Shown here piece by piece: positions 30,340 to 40,452 of a stretch of 64,000 nt of DNA. Positions within the stretch are counted from its first letter, which is position 1, and the number at the start of each line of letters is the position of its first letter. This DNA is from Dendrocalamus latiflorus (taxonomy: Eukaryota; Streptophyta; Magnoliopsida; Poales; Poaceae), in assembly GCA_017311315.1 (NCBI GenBank), contig CM029609.1, positions 38,562,744 to 38,626,743 of the forward strand, given 5' to 3'. Under the pieces are notes generated by a model. That model was given only the letters and a program-made list of their open reading frames with translations. It made no database searches and was not told the DNA's origin. The translations under genes were made by a program, and so were the position numbers.

Positions 30340-30613
30340 GGGAACTAGAACGGGAGGAGGAAAGGAGAGGGGAGGGGAGGAGAGAGAGAGGGGTTGGCGA
30401 GTCGGTGGAGCAGAGAGAGAAGGGAGGAAGGAGGAGGGGTGGGAGGTGGAGGAGGACGCCGAGGTCGGTGCAAGGAGTACTCCAGGATGAAGAAATCCCT
30501 GCTCCCTTTTGCTAATTCTTTTACTGGGTGAAATCTTGGGTTTTATATCTTTCATAGCAGGTAGAGGTATATAGTTAGAATTATTTATATTTATTTTATT
30601 TATTGTTGCCCAA
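30340..30613. repeat. Copy of the UKL promoter/5' region
   Basis: Same order of blocks as 22911-23190: GAGGGGTTGGCGAGTCGGTG, GGTGGGAGGTGGAGGAGGAC, GTAGAGGTATATAGTTAGAA. No UKL coding sequence follows on either side, so this is a promoter-only duplicate. Confidence 0.75.
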
Positions 30614-30712
30614 ACGGATTTACACGTGAAATATGAGGCCATTTCTTGTAGTCTCGGTTGACGCAAGCCAGCCAGAGTAAGTTGGGTTGTACTCCGTGTT
30701 AGACAGGTTGGT

Positions 30713-31581
30713 TGATACGTCTCGTCCGATCTTCTCAACATAGGATTAAGACATTCACATATAGTTTCTCAAATCATAGTGATTCTCTGTTGCTAATGTA
30801 AAAACGAACACTTTTTAATTAACGAGAACACACGCGCCGAACTTCACGACCATCAAACAAAGCCCTATCACGTTCCCAATTTCTAGGTGAAAAGTTGAAA
30901 CATCTTGATTAGTAAAAACACTCCCAATCTTCCATGGATGATTCGGCCATCAAGAAGAAGACAAAGCAATCTCAATTCAATCTATTATCTGATATCACGT
31001 AATCTGTGTACAAGAGAACGTGCGGCCATCTATATATGGTGCCCCAACCTGATAACACACGCATGGGCCTAAGGCCAATTCCTATTCTATTCGGTCCAGG
31101 GGGAAACTGAATCAGGACTCTCTAATTAATCTCTATTGCTAATTAATTTCTATTGGGTTCAGCTGAGTTGAAACGTTACATGGCCGAACTCACGTGTGTT
31201 CGGCCAGACCTTGGCACACAGGCCATGAGAGCATTTCTTGCGGCTTGAACTGAGACGTGTAACCTTCTCTGGTGATAGGCTCTCCCCCATAGTGCATGGA
31301 CCTCGTCTTGCTCCTGGCCTCTCGCGCCGTGGACCGTCCCTATTGCCTTCAAGTTCCACAGCCGTATGAAATGTGCCTCTATGGCTTTGGCCCTAGGTCC
31401 CTCCTCACACCTAAGTATGCACGAGAAACTAGCATAAGATAGTATAGCGTTCTCATCAATAGAAGAAAATGTTGTAAGAAACAAATTCACCTGGTGTTTA
31501 ATCTTTTTAATGCGGCTCAATAATTCTTTCCAGTTAAATAATGTATTTAACTGAAATGTACAAGAGACATGCGTATCCTCA
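30713..31581 (-). repeat. LTR-like direct repeat, copy A
   Basis: 869 bp, TGATACGT...TCCTCA, matching 37365-38230 at moderate identity. A purine-rich stretch (minus strand AAGAAGGGAAGGA) lies just inside at 31582-31600, as a polypurine tract would for a minus-strand element. No TSD with the right copy could be found, and an open frame runs from the neighbouring gypsy-2 body into it, so LTR status is likely but not proven. Confidence 0.5.
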
Positions 31582-33816
31582 TCATCCTTCCCTTCTTCAA
31601 GAAAAGCCGCCATCGGCTTTTGGTAATATGTGGCATCGAATGTGGCATCTTCGACCCTTTCATTGTCGTCCTGGCCGAAGGAGACCTGAAGGCATATTTG
31701 GCCGAGCGCCCGTAGAGGTTGTCCTCCGAAGCCTTGCAGCGGGATTCCCGATGGGCCGAGGCGGCTTCGAGGGATCCCCATCTGGTCGAAGGCTGCCGCG
31801 AACAGGATGTTCGCGGAGCTGCCGCCGTCAACTAGGGCACGTCCCACGTCGCATCCCGCTATAACGACCCGGACGACCAGGGGGTCCTGGTGAGGAAGTT
31901 CCACGCCTTGGGCATCGGTGGATATGAACGTGACCTCGTGTTGTGCCCAGTCCGGCGGTGTCTGCGCTGGGCACGCCGCTACGTGGTGTAGTCTCCGGAC
32001 GTAGGCCTTCCGTTGCCGTGCCGAGGCGAACTCCAGCGAGGAGCCTCCGGAGATGACATTGATAACCCTGCGGTGGGCTGCCTCCGGAGCCTGCAGCTGC
32101 AGGAGACCCTCCCGAGGCTACTGCACATGGGCCTGAATCCGCAGAGGGCCCTCATGGGGCTGCGTCCCTTGTGCCTGGATGTGCATGGGGGCTTCGTATG
32201 GGTGCTGGACGTGGGCCACCATAGGTGGGCGTGCCTCCGGGTTCCTATCCCTGGCGACGCTTTGGCAGAGCGCCGCGATGGAGGTGCACGCGCACGTGTC
32301 GTGGGTGCCGCGACCGTGGACTTCGCACCACAGCCCATGCTGCTGGTCGTCGTAATCTCCACGGCCTCTATCCTCGCGGCCCCGGCCACGGCCGCGTCCC
32401 CGGCCTCGGCGCCCCCGACCGCCACGACCAGCGGAAGCATTTTCTTCGGAGCCGCCTTCGATGTCAAATACATACCGGCCTCGCCGCGACTTCTGCTGGC
32501 CGCGCTTGGGCCTATTGGACGGCTCCTTGTGCGGGGCGGCCTTGCGCTCGGGCGCGTCCTTGGATGACTCCTGCTTGCGTTTTCCCTTCGAAGAACCGTC
32601 CTTCGGCGGGTCTTCGGTTTTCGCCGAGCCACCGGCCTGGTTGGTGTCGGAGTCGTCACCTGGTCTTCGCCGTGCGTCCTCTTCCGCCCTGGCGTATTCC
32701 TCCATTTTGTCGAAGAGCTTCGCCACTGTCTTGATTGACTTCCGTGCGTTGTACTCGGCCATCGGGCCCGGGCGAAGGCCCTGTATGGCTGCATTGACCA
32801 CGGTGGTTTCGTTAACGTCTTTGACTTGACAGCGTATCTTCGCGAAGCATTTGAAGTAGTCCCGGAGCTTCTCCGAGGGTTTCTGCTTCACGGCGAAGAG
32901 CTGGTCCGCGTCGACCCGCTCAACATAGTTTCCTTGAAAGTTGTTGTGAAGGCGGTCGCGGATCTGCTCCCACGCGTAGATGGAGTTTGGCTCTATGGTA
33001 AAAAAACCAGGAAAGCGCCACTCCTTGCAATGCGAGGGGGAGTCCCTTCGCCTTTGTGGTGTCATCTCCACCCGCGGCCTCGATTGCGGTTTCGTACACG
33101 CGCACGAACTCGCGGGGGTCCGTATCGCCTTTGTATGGCTCGATGACACTGGGGAATTTGAAGTCTTCAGACCACGCCACCTGCTGTAGTCCTGCCGAAA
33201 GCGGGGACTCTGGGTCGACGCGTCGCAGCGGCACGCGGCTGGATGTGGGGGCGTTGCGGCTGTCTACCCTTTCCGGCGTGGGCTCTGGCGTGGCCTGCTG
33301 GTTCCGAGCCTCTTGCATGTCTCGGACAGCCCCGCGAAGATCCCCTAGCTCCCGCTGGAACGCGTTGAGGGCCGCCAGCAGGGTGCTTTCCACCGCTGGT
33401 GCGGGCGGGGCCGCCGGCGCGCCCAGCGGACGGGTCGGCACGGGTACGATCGCCTCGTGAGCTCCCGAGCTGTCGGTCGCTCCGTTGCGGCTATCTCCAA
33501 CCGCCCGGTCCGCGCTACCGGCGAGCGTTGCGGCGAGGGTGGCGGGGTTGGTTGCTGTCGCGTCGGCGGGGTTGGTCGTTGTAGCGGCAGTGGCGGGGTT
33601 GGTCGTTGTAGCGGCGGTGGCGGGGTCGGTCGTCGCAGCGCCAGTGGCGGGGTTGGTCGTCGCAGTGCGAGCGTCGACGTCCGCGACCACCGCGCCCGCG
33701 CCGTCGCCCGCGCCCGCGACAGCCGATGCCGAAGCCCTGGTACCCACGCGACGCTCCAACCCAGCCGCCTTCTTTCCCTTCGCCGCCGTCGACGAAGTTT
33801 TTTTCGGTGCCATCAT
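31582..33816 (-). pseudogene. Gypsy-2 gag-protease region (Tat-like), truncated
   Basis: Gag starts MAPKKTSSTAAKGKK at 33816 (or 33813), with Ala/Thr repeats (ATTNPAT), then the capsid motif EPNSIYAWEQIRDRL, QKPSEKLRDYF and a distant knuckle-like WCEVHGRGTHDTCAC after an RG-rich stretch. A one-base insertion in a T7 run (plus A7 at 33000-33006) shifts the frame after LSWFF. A single TAG near 32117 separates gag from the protease part (GGSSANILFAAAFDQMGIP). Pol stops near 31600 at the LTR-like repeat; RT, RNase H and integrase are missing. It resembles the Tat/RIRE2 type of Ty3/gypsy elements. Confidence 0.75.
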
Positions 33817-33854
33817 TCTTCGGATTTCAGGCTTGCTCCTGTCCTCCCCACGGA

Positions 33855-33864
33855 TGGCGCCAAC
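33855..33864 (-). other. Primer-binding site of gypsy-2
   Basis: Minus strand GTTGGCGCCA, directly inside the LTR that starts at 33865. GGCGCC-type sites are usual in Tat-like gypsy elements. Confidence 0.65.
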
Positions 33865-34106
33865 TGTTGTGGTTACAGGCCAAACAGAGAGAGATGTGGC
33901 AGTGGAGAGTTGGGAGAAAGTGATGACCTCTGGCCCCCTTAGCCTTCCCTTGGTATATATATTCATATGGGCTGTGCTTTTACAATGGTGCCCTTACATC
34001 GGTACCTCCCTGTCAGGGGTATTTAAGCCATTACATATGTCCTATTTTGGGCTCTATAACATTCTAACAGGCCTGCTGGGTTTAGGTGGGGGTCACCCCT
34101 ACAACA
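33865..34106 (-). repeat. 5' LTR of gypsy-2
   Basis: 242 bp, plus strand TGTTGTGGTTACAG...CCTACAACA, with the PBS at its inner edge. The partner 3' LTR is not present; the left end of the element is lost at about 31.6 kb. Confidence 0.7.
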
Positions 34107-34145
34107 GTAAATGTACTAAACAAAGAATACAACATGTATGCATGG

Positions 34146-34178
<33 letters not shown>

Positions 34179-34420
34179 TTGTCATTTACACCCTTCCATT
34201 TAGCACATTACGATTACCTAAAGGCATAGTAAACAAAATGAATAACACATATTCATAGTATATGTATGAATCAATTATTGTGTCATTCTCGTTGTTTTAC
34301 ATAAACCAATTAGTATAACAGCAACCGTAAGATGTACACATTACAATATTGTATTTTACATCATTCTCCCTCCCATGAGAAAAAGTCATCCTCGACTTTT
34401 CTAAGGGCATAGACAAGATA

Positions 34421-35236
34421 TCAAAGCAAATGGGGAGAAATTATTAGTGCCATCCATACTTCAACTGCCATACTCTGATTATTTGTACATGATTGTACAT
34501 CAAAGAATAAATAAGTAGACTTAAGAAATATTTTAAAACAGCAAGCACTATTGTTGATATTCATTTCATTGTGATCATGACATTGCACAAAAGATTGTTT
34601 ATCCAAAATATGCAATTTTAATTCAGCAAGTTTATCACATGTAATGCATATTCGGTAAACATAAAACTTGTCATCCACACCATAATCTCCGATAAAATTG
34701 AATTTATATGTGTAGGCATAAATACTAACTAGTGATTTTAAACATAAAATTTTAGCAAGGTTCTCAATCACATTAGATAATTCTCTAGGATCATCAAACA
34801 TGATATAGTACAAAGAATCACTAGGAGATATTCGAGTAAGTACTTCCTTATGAGTAATTAATTCCACATTATGTAAATTTGGCATATCAAATTCAGAACA
34901 TGGAACTTCCATTTGATTCAAAGAGTTCTCATAATTGCTAACATTTTCTTGGTGAACTATCAAATAAGCACCTATATTGTTATCTTTAACATCCTCCTCA
35001 GATGATATAGTTGTTATAGGTATAAGACCATCATAATGTATCCACGGGGCAGCAAGTACTTCATCCCCTGTGGTTATCTTCTCTACCAGTTGTTGAACTT
35101 GCAACTCCTTATCTTCAATTTCAACCTGCACAATGTGTAAAATAATACTAGAAGTAGATATTAATATGTTAGTTTTATAATCAACCTTACTTTGTCTATC
35201 TTCTACTTCTCTCTTTTCTATCAGTGTATCTCTCAC
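34421..35236 (-). pseudogene. Uncharacterised open frame inside gypsy-3
   Basis: 271 codons, A/T-rich, start MRDTLIEKREVED, no recognised domain; acidic, with SSEEDVKDNNIG and ICITCDKLAELKLHILDKQ. It directly follows the gag-like frame at 35246-35656 on the same strand, so it is probably element-encoded. Unusually long for random sequence this A/T-rich, which hints at former coding function. Confidence 0.4.
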
Positions 35237-35245
35237 ACTCTTAAT

Positions 35246-35656
35246 TTAGATGCTCTCAACCTCACATATGGTGAAATCACACAGCTCATTCTTTTTAATA
35301 CTCTCACTCCATTTGGCTATATGGCTCTCATTTTTACATAGGTTTTGATGCATCTCAAGTGTTGTATGTAGCATCCGCACAACACTGCATGTCTTCTTGA
35401 CCGAAAGAAAAGTCCTATGCTCAATCATCTTCTCATGTGTCACGCTAGTAGAGGCATAAGAACTAAAGTATGGACATGGATAGAACCGTGTTGTACGCCT
35501 CTCTATAAATCTCTTCTTTTCATCAATAGCATAATTTACAAGGTCATGCACATTACTAAAATATTTATATTGAAGTGCAGTAGCAATCTTAGAATTCAAG
35601 CCTCTTTTGAAGTATGCCATCTCTTTTAATGCACTAGTGACACTGGCACGACGCAA
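35246..35656 (-). pseudogene. Gag-like remnant of gypsy-3
   Basis: 136 codons with MAYFKRGLNSKIATALQY and LVNYAIDEKKRF, the pattern of the C-terminal gag domain of plant gypsy elements (F-x-x-G-L-N ... L-V ... A-x-x-x-E-x). The upstream part of gag is scrambled by stops. Confidence 0.5.
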
Positions 35657-37364
35657 TACACTTTATAGTTCAAAAATAGTAATCTTGAATAGTATTATTC
35701 CCTTGTGTGACGCTCTCCACATGGTGAAGCAATTCCCTTTTAATAGGATGGCACAAACTTATTTCTCATGATTACCTTCAAACCTGCTCAAGATTTAATG
35801 AGTCGTTTTTCAAATAATTATTGCCACCAACTATAAATATAGTCTTTAAACTTCATAGTGGCTCGCATCACCTCTTGGGCTTTAGGAAGCTTTTGAATTC
35901 TAAATAATTTCTCTATTCATCATTTCCACTCAAGATACTTCTCTATATCATCACATCCACAGAAAGGAAGATACAAGTTGTTGGACTCGGAATCACACCA
36001 AGAGGAATGAAATATTGAAGATTCATTCCCATTTGGCTCACACCGAAAGAAATGAATCGTTGAATATCCTGTCATGGTTGTGCAACATATATGTGGAAAA
36101 CACTCAATTTCTCTTTTTTTTCTCTCCCAAGTAAAGTTCTTACCTTTCCAAAATGAATTAAGGCCAATAAAAACTTGCAGTTGGCAGAAGCTACAATAAT
36201 AAAGTGATGATCAAGCAAATATAAAAGTGTTTACCATTGCACAACAACAATTATTTAGTAGAACTTGGTATGGAGTGTATATCCTATGCAATCTAAAATT
36301 CTTGATGTTGTAAAACTAAGTAATAATCCAAACTAGAATATTTGCCTAAGTGATGATCCAAAAGGTTTAAGTGAAGGGTATGAACGCACACACAAAGATC
36401 AATGTGACTCAATGCAAACAAAGGAATGAGCTAAATAGAGACAATCTAAAATTGAGAATTAAATAGCTCATTTTGCAACAAGTACTAGGAGAGACACTAG
36501 CCAATTACAATAACATGAAATGTAAGGGCACAAGATTGCTCAAAAAAAATAAAATACACAATCTGCTAATCCCAATTCGGCCAAAGGTCACTTTGTTTTT
36601 TACTCTCTCTCTCTCTTATATTCTTTTCTTGCCGGGGCTCTTTCTTTTATGTCGGATGCCTTCTTTTCATTTCTTTTCTTTTTTTACTTGTGGCTGGTAC
36701 TAAGGTTTAGCTTTCCTTTGTGCAAAATCCAAAAAATTCAGCAAGTGCAATTATTACCAAGAGCAGCCCTTAAAGTAGTATCAACATCTAGTCTCAAATT
36801 GATGAAAATAATAGAAATTATAAATGAAGTTCTCGATCTAGTCAAGTGCTTGGCTGTTAATGCAGAGTCCATATCAAAGAGCTGGCACAACATGCTGAAT
36901 TGGCAAAGCAACCACACAGATTGTTGGAAGTGTTGTGCTATGCTTTGACTCCTACTTGCCAATTTGGCCTGACCAATTTGGATAGAAACCCAAAGAACAA
37001 CATGTTACTTTCGGATTCTACTCCACTATTTGGATTTTAGCTGGTTCACAGCTAGCTATTTTGATCTATCAAGATGATACGGCACTAGACACTTTGGGTC
37101 AGGTTCCAGACCATAGCTAGCTATTTTGATGGAACAAGTAAAGTTGTATTCAATCTCTTGCATGTGGAAGTAGGTTTTTTACTGCCAGAACTTCAGTTTG
37201 GTTGATCACAGACTGGTGTTCGAATGGAACAAAGAGACTTAGAGTTAAACTCTTGCACATGGGAGTAGGTTGCTAATCTAGCAACACTATTCGGTCATAG
37301 CAAAGATGGCGCGAGGGTCCAAGCCAAACAGCAATACTAAGGAAATCGTACTCTGATACCAATA

Positions 37365-38230
37365 TGATACGGGGTCACCCAATCTTCTAGACGTAGGATC
37401 AAGATACTCATATGTAGTCTCTTGAATCATAGTGATCCTCTATTGTCAATACAAGAACAAACACTCTTTAATTTGCAAGAAAGAACGCACTAGATTTCAC
37501 GACCACTAAGCGAAGCCCTATCGCGCTCCCAATTCCCAGCGAAAAGGTTGAATAATCTTGATTAGTAAAAACACTCCCAATCTTCTATGTCTGATTTGAC
37601 CATCAAGAAGACAAAGCAATCACAATTCAATCTATTATCTAATATCTCGTAGTCTGTTTACAAGAGAACGTGTATCCATCTATATACGGCACCCTAACCT
37701 GATAACACATGCATGTGCCTAAGGTCAATTCCTACTCTATTCGGTCCAAGGGGAAACCGAATTAGGACTCTCTAATTAATCTCTATTGTTAATTAATTTC
37801 TATTGGGTTCTGCTGAGTTGAAATGTTACATGACCGGACTCACGTGCATTTGGCCAGACCTTGGTGCACAGGCCATGAGAGCCTTCCTTGCGGTCTGAAC
37901 TAAGATGTGCAACCTTCTTTGGTGATGGGCTCTCCCCCAAGGTACATGGACCTCGTCTTGCTCCTAGCTTCTCGCACCAAGGATCGTCCCCATGGCCTTC
38001 AAGTTCCACAACTGTATGAAGTGTGCTTCCATGGCTTTTGCCCCATGTCCCTCCTCACACCTAAGTATGCACGAGAAACTAGCATAAGGTAGTATAGTGT
38101 TCTCGTCAATAGAAGAAAATGTTGTAAGAAACAAATTTACCTGTTGTTTAATCTTTTAATGCGACTCAATAATTCTTTCCTGTTAAATAATACATTTAAT
38201 TGAAAAGTGCAAGACACGTGTGTACCTGCA
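37365..38230 (-). repeat. LTR-like direct repeat, copy B
   Basis: 866 bp, TGATACGG...CCTGCA, partner of 30713-31581. Next to it on the left is the initiator-Met-type PBS (minus TGGTATCAGAG). A minus-strand TATATAG in a 5' promoter position fits an LTR. Confidence 0.5.
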
Positions 38231-38675
38231 TCATTCGTCACCTTGCATTTTTTAGGTCTGAAAGTGGGGAACATTTGTTGTGCACTCAAGTCATGCATGC
38301 ATTCAAAGAAATTAGGCATGTCCATGAGCAAATTAGCAGCTAGGATCTAGGCGGGCGCCCACGCAGGCTTTTTTTGCATTAACCCCCCGTATGCCATCGT
38401 GTCACTCCAAATTTGAGTCCCACAGGCCTCCAAAATCAAGTCCACCGCAAGTCCTAAATCCCCAATCGAGCTCAATGGCGCTTGCCTAACCCCGTGGCCA
38501 GTGATGGAAAAGAGAGAAGTGGCTACCTGGTGAAACTCCGCGTCAGGCGCCCAAGCTTGCGGCAAGGCAGTAGCATGGCGCAGCCCCGCATCACGCACTT
38601 GGAATCAACCCTAATTCCACATGTTCAGTGCTAGTAGCACTCTAATTCCACATGCTTGCAACACCCTAATTCCAC
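38231..38675. other. Spacer, nothing recognised
   Basis: One minus-strand frame (38598-38347) reads smoothly but matches no known family, and its flanks are closed. ATTCCACATG is repeated three times near 38610-38680. Confidence 0.4.
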
Positions 38676-38984
38676 ATGATCAACGTAGGTAGTATGGAAT
38701 CAATTGGTGATGGTCAGTCCCAATGCGTTGGTGAGATGAACTTTGCAGTAAGGTTGAATGATGGATTTATTATTCCCAATGAGAAAGCAAGCATACCAAT
38801 CTGGAATCACCCGCCTACTGACATTCGTATGAAGGGGATATGCAAGAGAACATTGGGACTTGGGGACAACACGAAGAAGAATGAAGGTGTGCAGCAAAAG
38901 AAGAATGATCAGGTGCCATACATGTGCAAGACCTTCAAGCATATTGGATTTCATGATAGTCAGAATTATCCAAATAAACCGTGA
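38676..38984 (+). pseudogene. Remnant of a FAR1/MULE-type transposase C-terminus
   Basis: 102-codon frame: NHPPTDIRMKGICKRTLGL, a basic/polar linker, then YMCKTFKHIGFHDSQNYPNKP-like ending. This follows the pattern of the terminal zinc knuckle of FAR1-type Mutator transposases (C-x-C-x-x-x-G-H-H-D-S-R-N-C-P), but here the second and last Cys and one His are lost (CKTF, GFH, NYP). Judged to be a degenerate end of a transposase; a host FAR1-related gene fragment is the alternative. Confidence 0.4.
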
Positions 38985-39339
38985 TTTGATTTTGAAATGT
39001 GCCAAGATTTATTTTTGAATATATCAGTTCACATGTACCAAGATTTCTTTTTTAATATATCAGTTGAAATGTACCCGAATTTTAGTTTCCAATCTCTATG
39101 CATTTGATGTTTTCTCTGTCTATTCCAGGTTTCATTGACACATCATCTTATTGCTTCCTGTTATTTTACTGGTGGTGCGTTATTTCTAGTTAGTAGGTCT
39201 CCCAGTGGTTCAGTTATAAGCTACTAGCATACTTTTGCAAAAGGACTTGTAGTTCAAAGGAGTATCATTATTGATTTTGATGTGTGAGTTGATTTAGCCT
39301 TTTCTCAAGCCCTATTTTCGGCATGTTTTAATTTTTGAT
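38985..39339. other. Spacer, nothing recognised
   Basis: A/T-rich; AAATGTACCAAGATTT-like blocks repeat near 38997, 39033 and 39065. No open frame worth calling. Confidence 0.4.
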
Positions 39340-40115
39340 TTTTGGTTTGCAGGCGGCTGGCGTACTTTGGGTGGCGGACACTAGTCAGCAATAGCATGGC
39401 TCCGGGCGAGTCGCCTAGCGCAGTTTCGGGCGGTAGAAAAACCCCGACGGGCGGTGAAATGGCAATGGCTTCAAGCGAGCGGTGTTGTGGCCTTTGGTGG
39501 CAGGGCGGCGGTGCTTTGAGCGTGTGTGCTTCAGGCACTAGTGCGAGGCGCCGGACGACCGAGAGCAGCACATGGCCGGAAAAACCGAGTGATGATGGCC
39601 GTCGATGCTCAGTGTGCACTGTGCTGGCCCGAGGAATTACAATCCATCTTGATTGATCTAGGTTCAATTAGATCTATCTAGCATATTAACAGAAGTCCAT
39701 AGCAATCAGGGTAGTAGGTTTCATATTGATATGAGACTAGAATCACTAGAACATATATGATCTAATCATTGCATTGCAAATAAATCTAGTATCAATCTAG
39801 ATTGAAATATAAATTGCAATGCGTAATAGATCGATTTGTGATTTGCATACCGTGCACCTCGTAGAGCGATTCGTGCTGATAATGTGTTAAAAAATCGATG
39901 TAGAATAGATGAACGGTAATACAATCCACGCACGCAAGTAACATCAAGAACGCAATAGATCAATCACATGAGACTCCAATGAGAGAGAACACCAGGAAGT
40001 TTTTATTAATTTCAGGTCTATTTACATTGTACAATGCCCTCTTTATTTATAATCTAAGCCCATTAAGAATAGTTCTGATATTTGTCCACGCTAGAACCTT
40101 CTAGGTTTCGTAACA
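39340..40115 (-). mobile_element. Copia 5' fragment, minus strand (relative of copia-4)
   Basis: 5' LTR at 39885-40115 (minus strand TGTTACGAAACC...TTTAACA), then TTATCAGCACGA (minus, about 39881-39870), the anticodon-arm PBS type seen in the element at 61.7 kb, a leader, and a Pro/Ala-rich gag start (to about 39340). The rest of the element is missing. Shared signatures with 61702-62400 include ATTCGTGCTGATAA and GATTTGCATAC in reverse complement. Confidence 0.7.
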
Positions 40116-40452
40116 ATTTTATAGCTACCAGCTAATTTGCATCCTCCTTAAATAGATGCACAATTTTTACGACGAATACAACTAATATTTTTCAACTTTT
40201 ACGATAAACACAGCTAACCTTCTTCGAATTTTACCAATACCAACGAGAATGGATACATCTACATTGCTTGGCCGCGTCGGAACGATAGGGCCGTTTATAG
40301 TAGCTTTGTTAGGAAAAGTGTCCTCTTCCATGTGACACATAGATCAACCCTAGGACACAGCAAGTCAGCAAAGCATATACCATCAAAGGCCCCACGAGAT
40401 CGCCATGCTGAGTCAGCTCATGCGTGGCACGGGGACGGCAGGTACTGTCGGA

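Larger units (their letters stand above)
34107..37364 (-). mobile_element. Gypsy-3 remnant (LTR piece and decayed body)
   Basis: 34107-34360 looks like an LTR piece (ending GTATTTTACA) next to a minus-strand purine tract (GGGAGGGAGAATGA) and an end-of-pol-like KVEDDFFSWEGE at 34398-34363. A (TA)n stretch sits at 34147-34180. The body to 37364 is A/T-rich and broken. On its right, minus-strand TGGTATCAGAG (37361-37351) is a PBS-like site abutting repeat copy B. Gypsy-2 may have inserted into the left part. The exact structure cannot be settled by eye. Confidence 0.45.

Noticed and set aside
32013..33942. Plus-strand frames up to 257 codons at gypsy-2
   Set aside because: Antisense of the minus-strand gag, which has recognisable motifs in the other direction.
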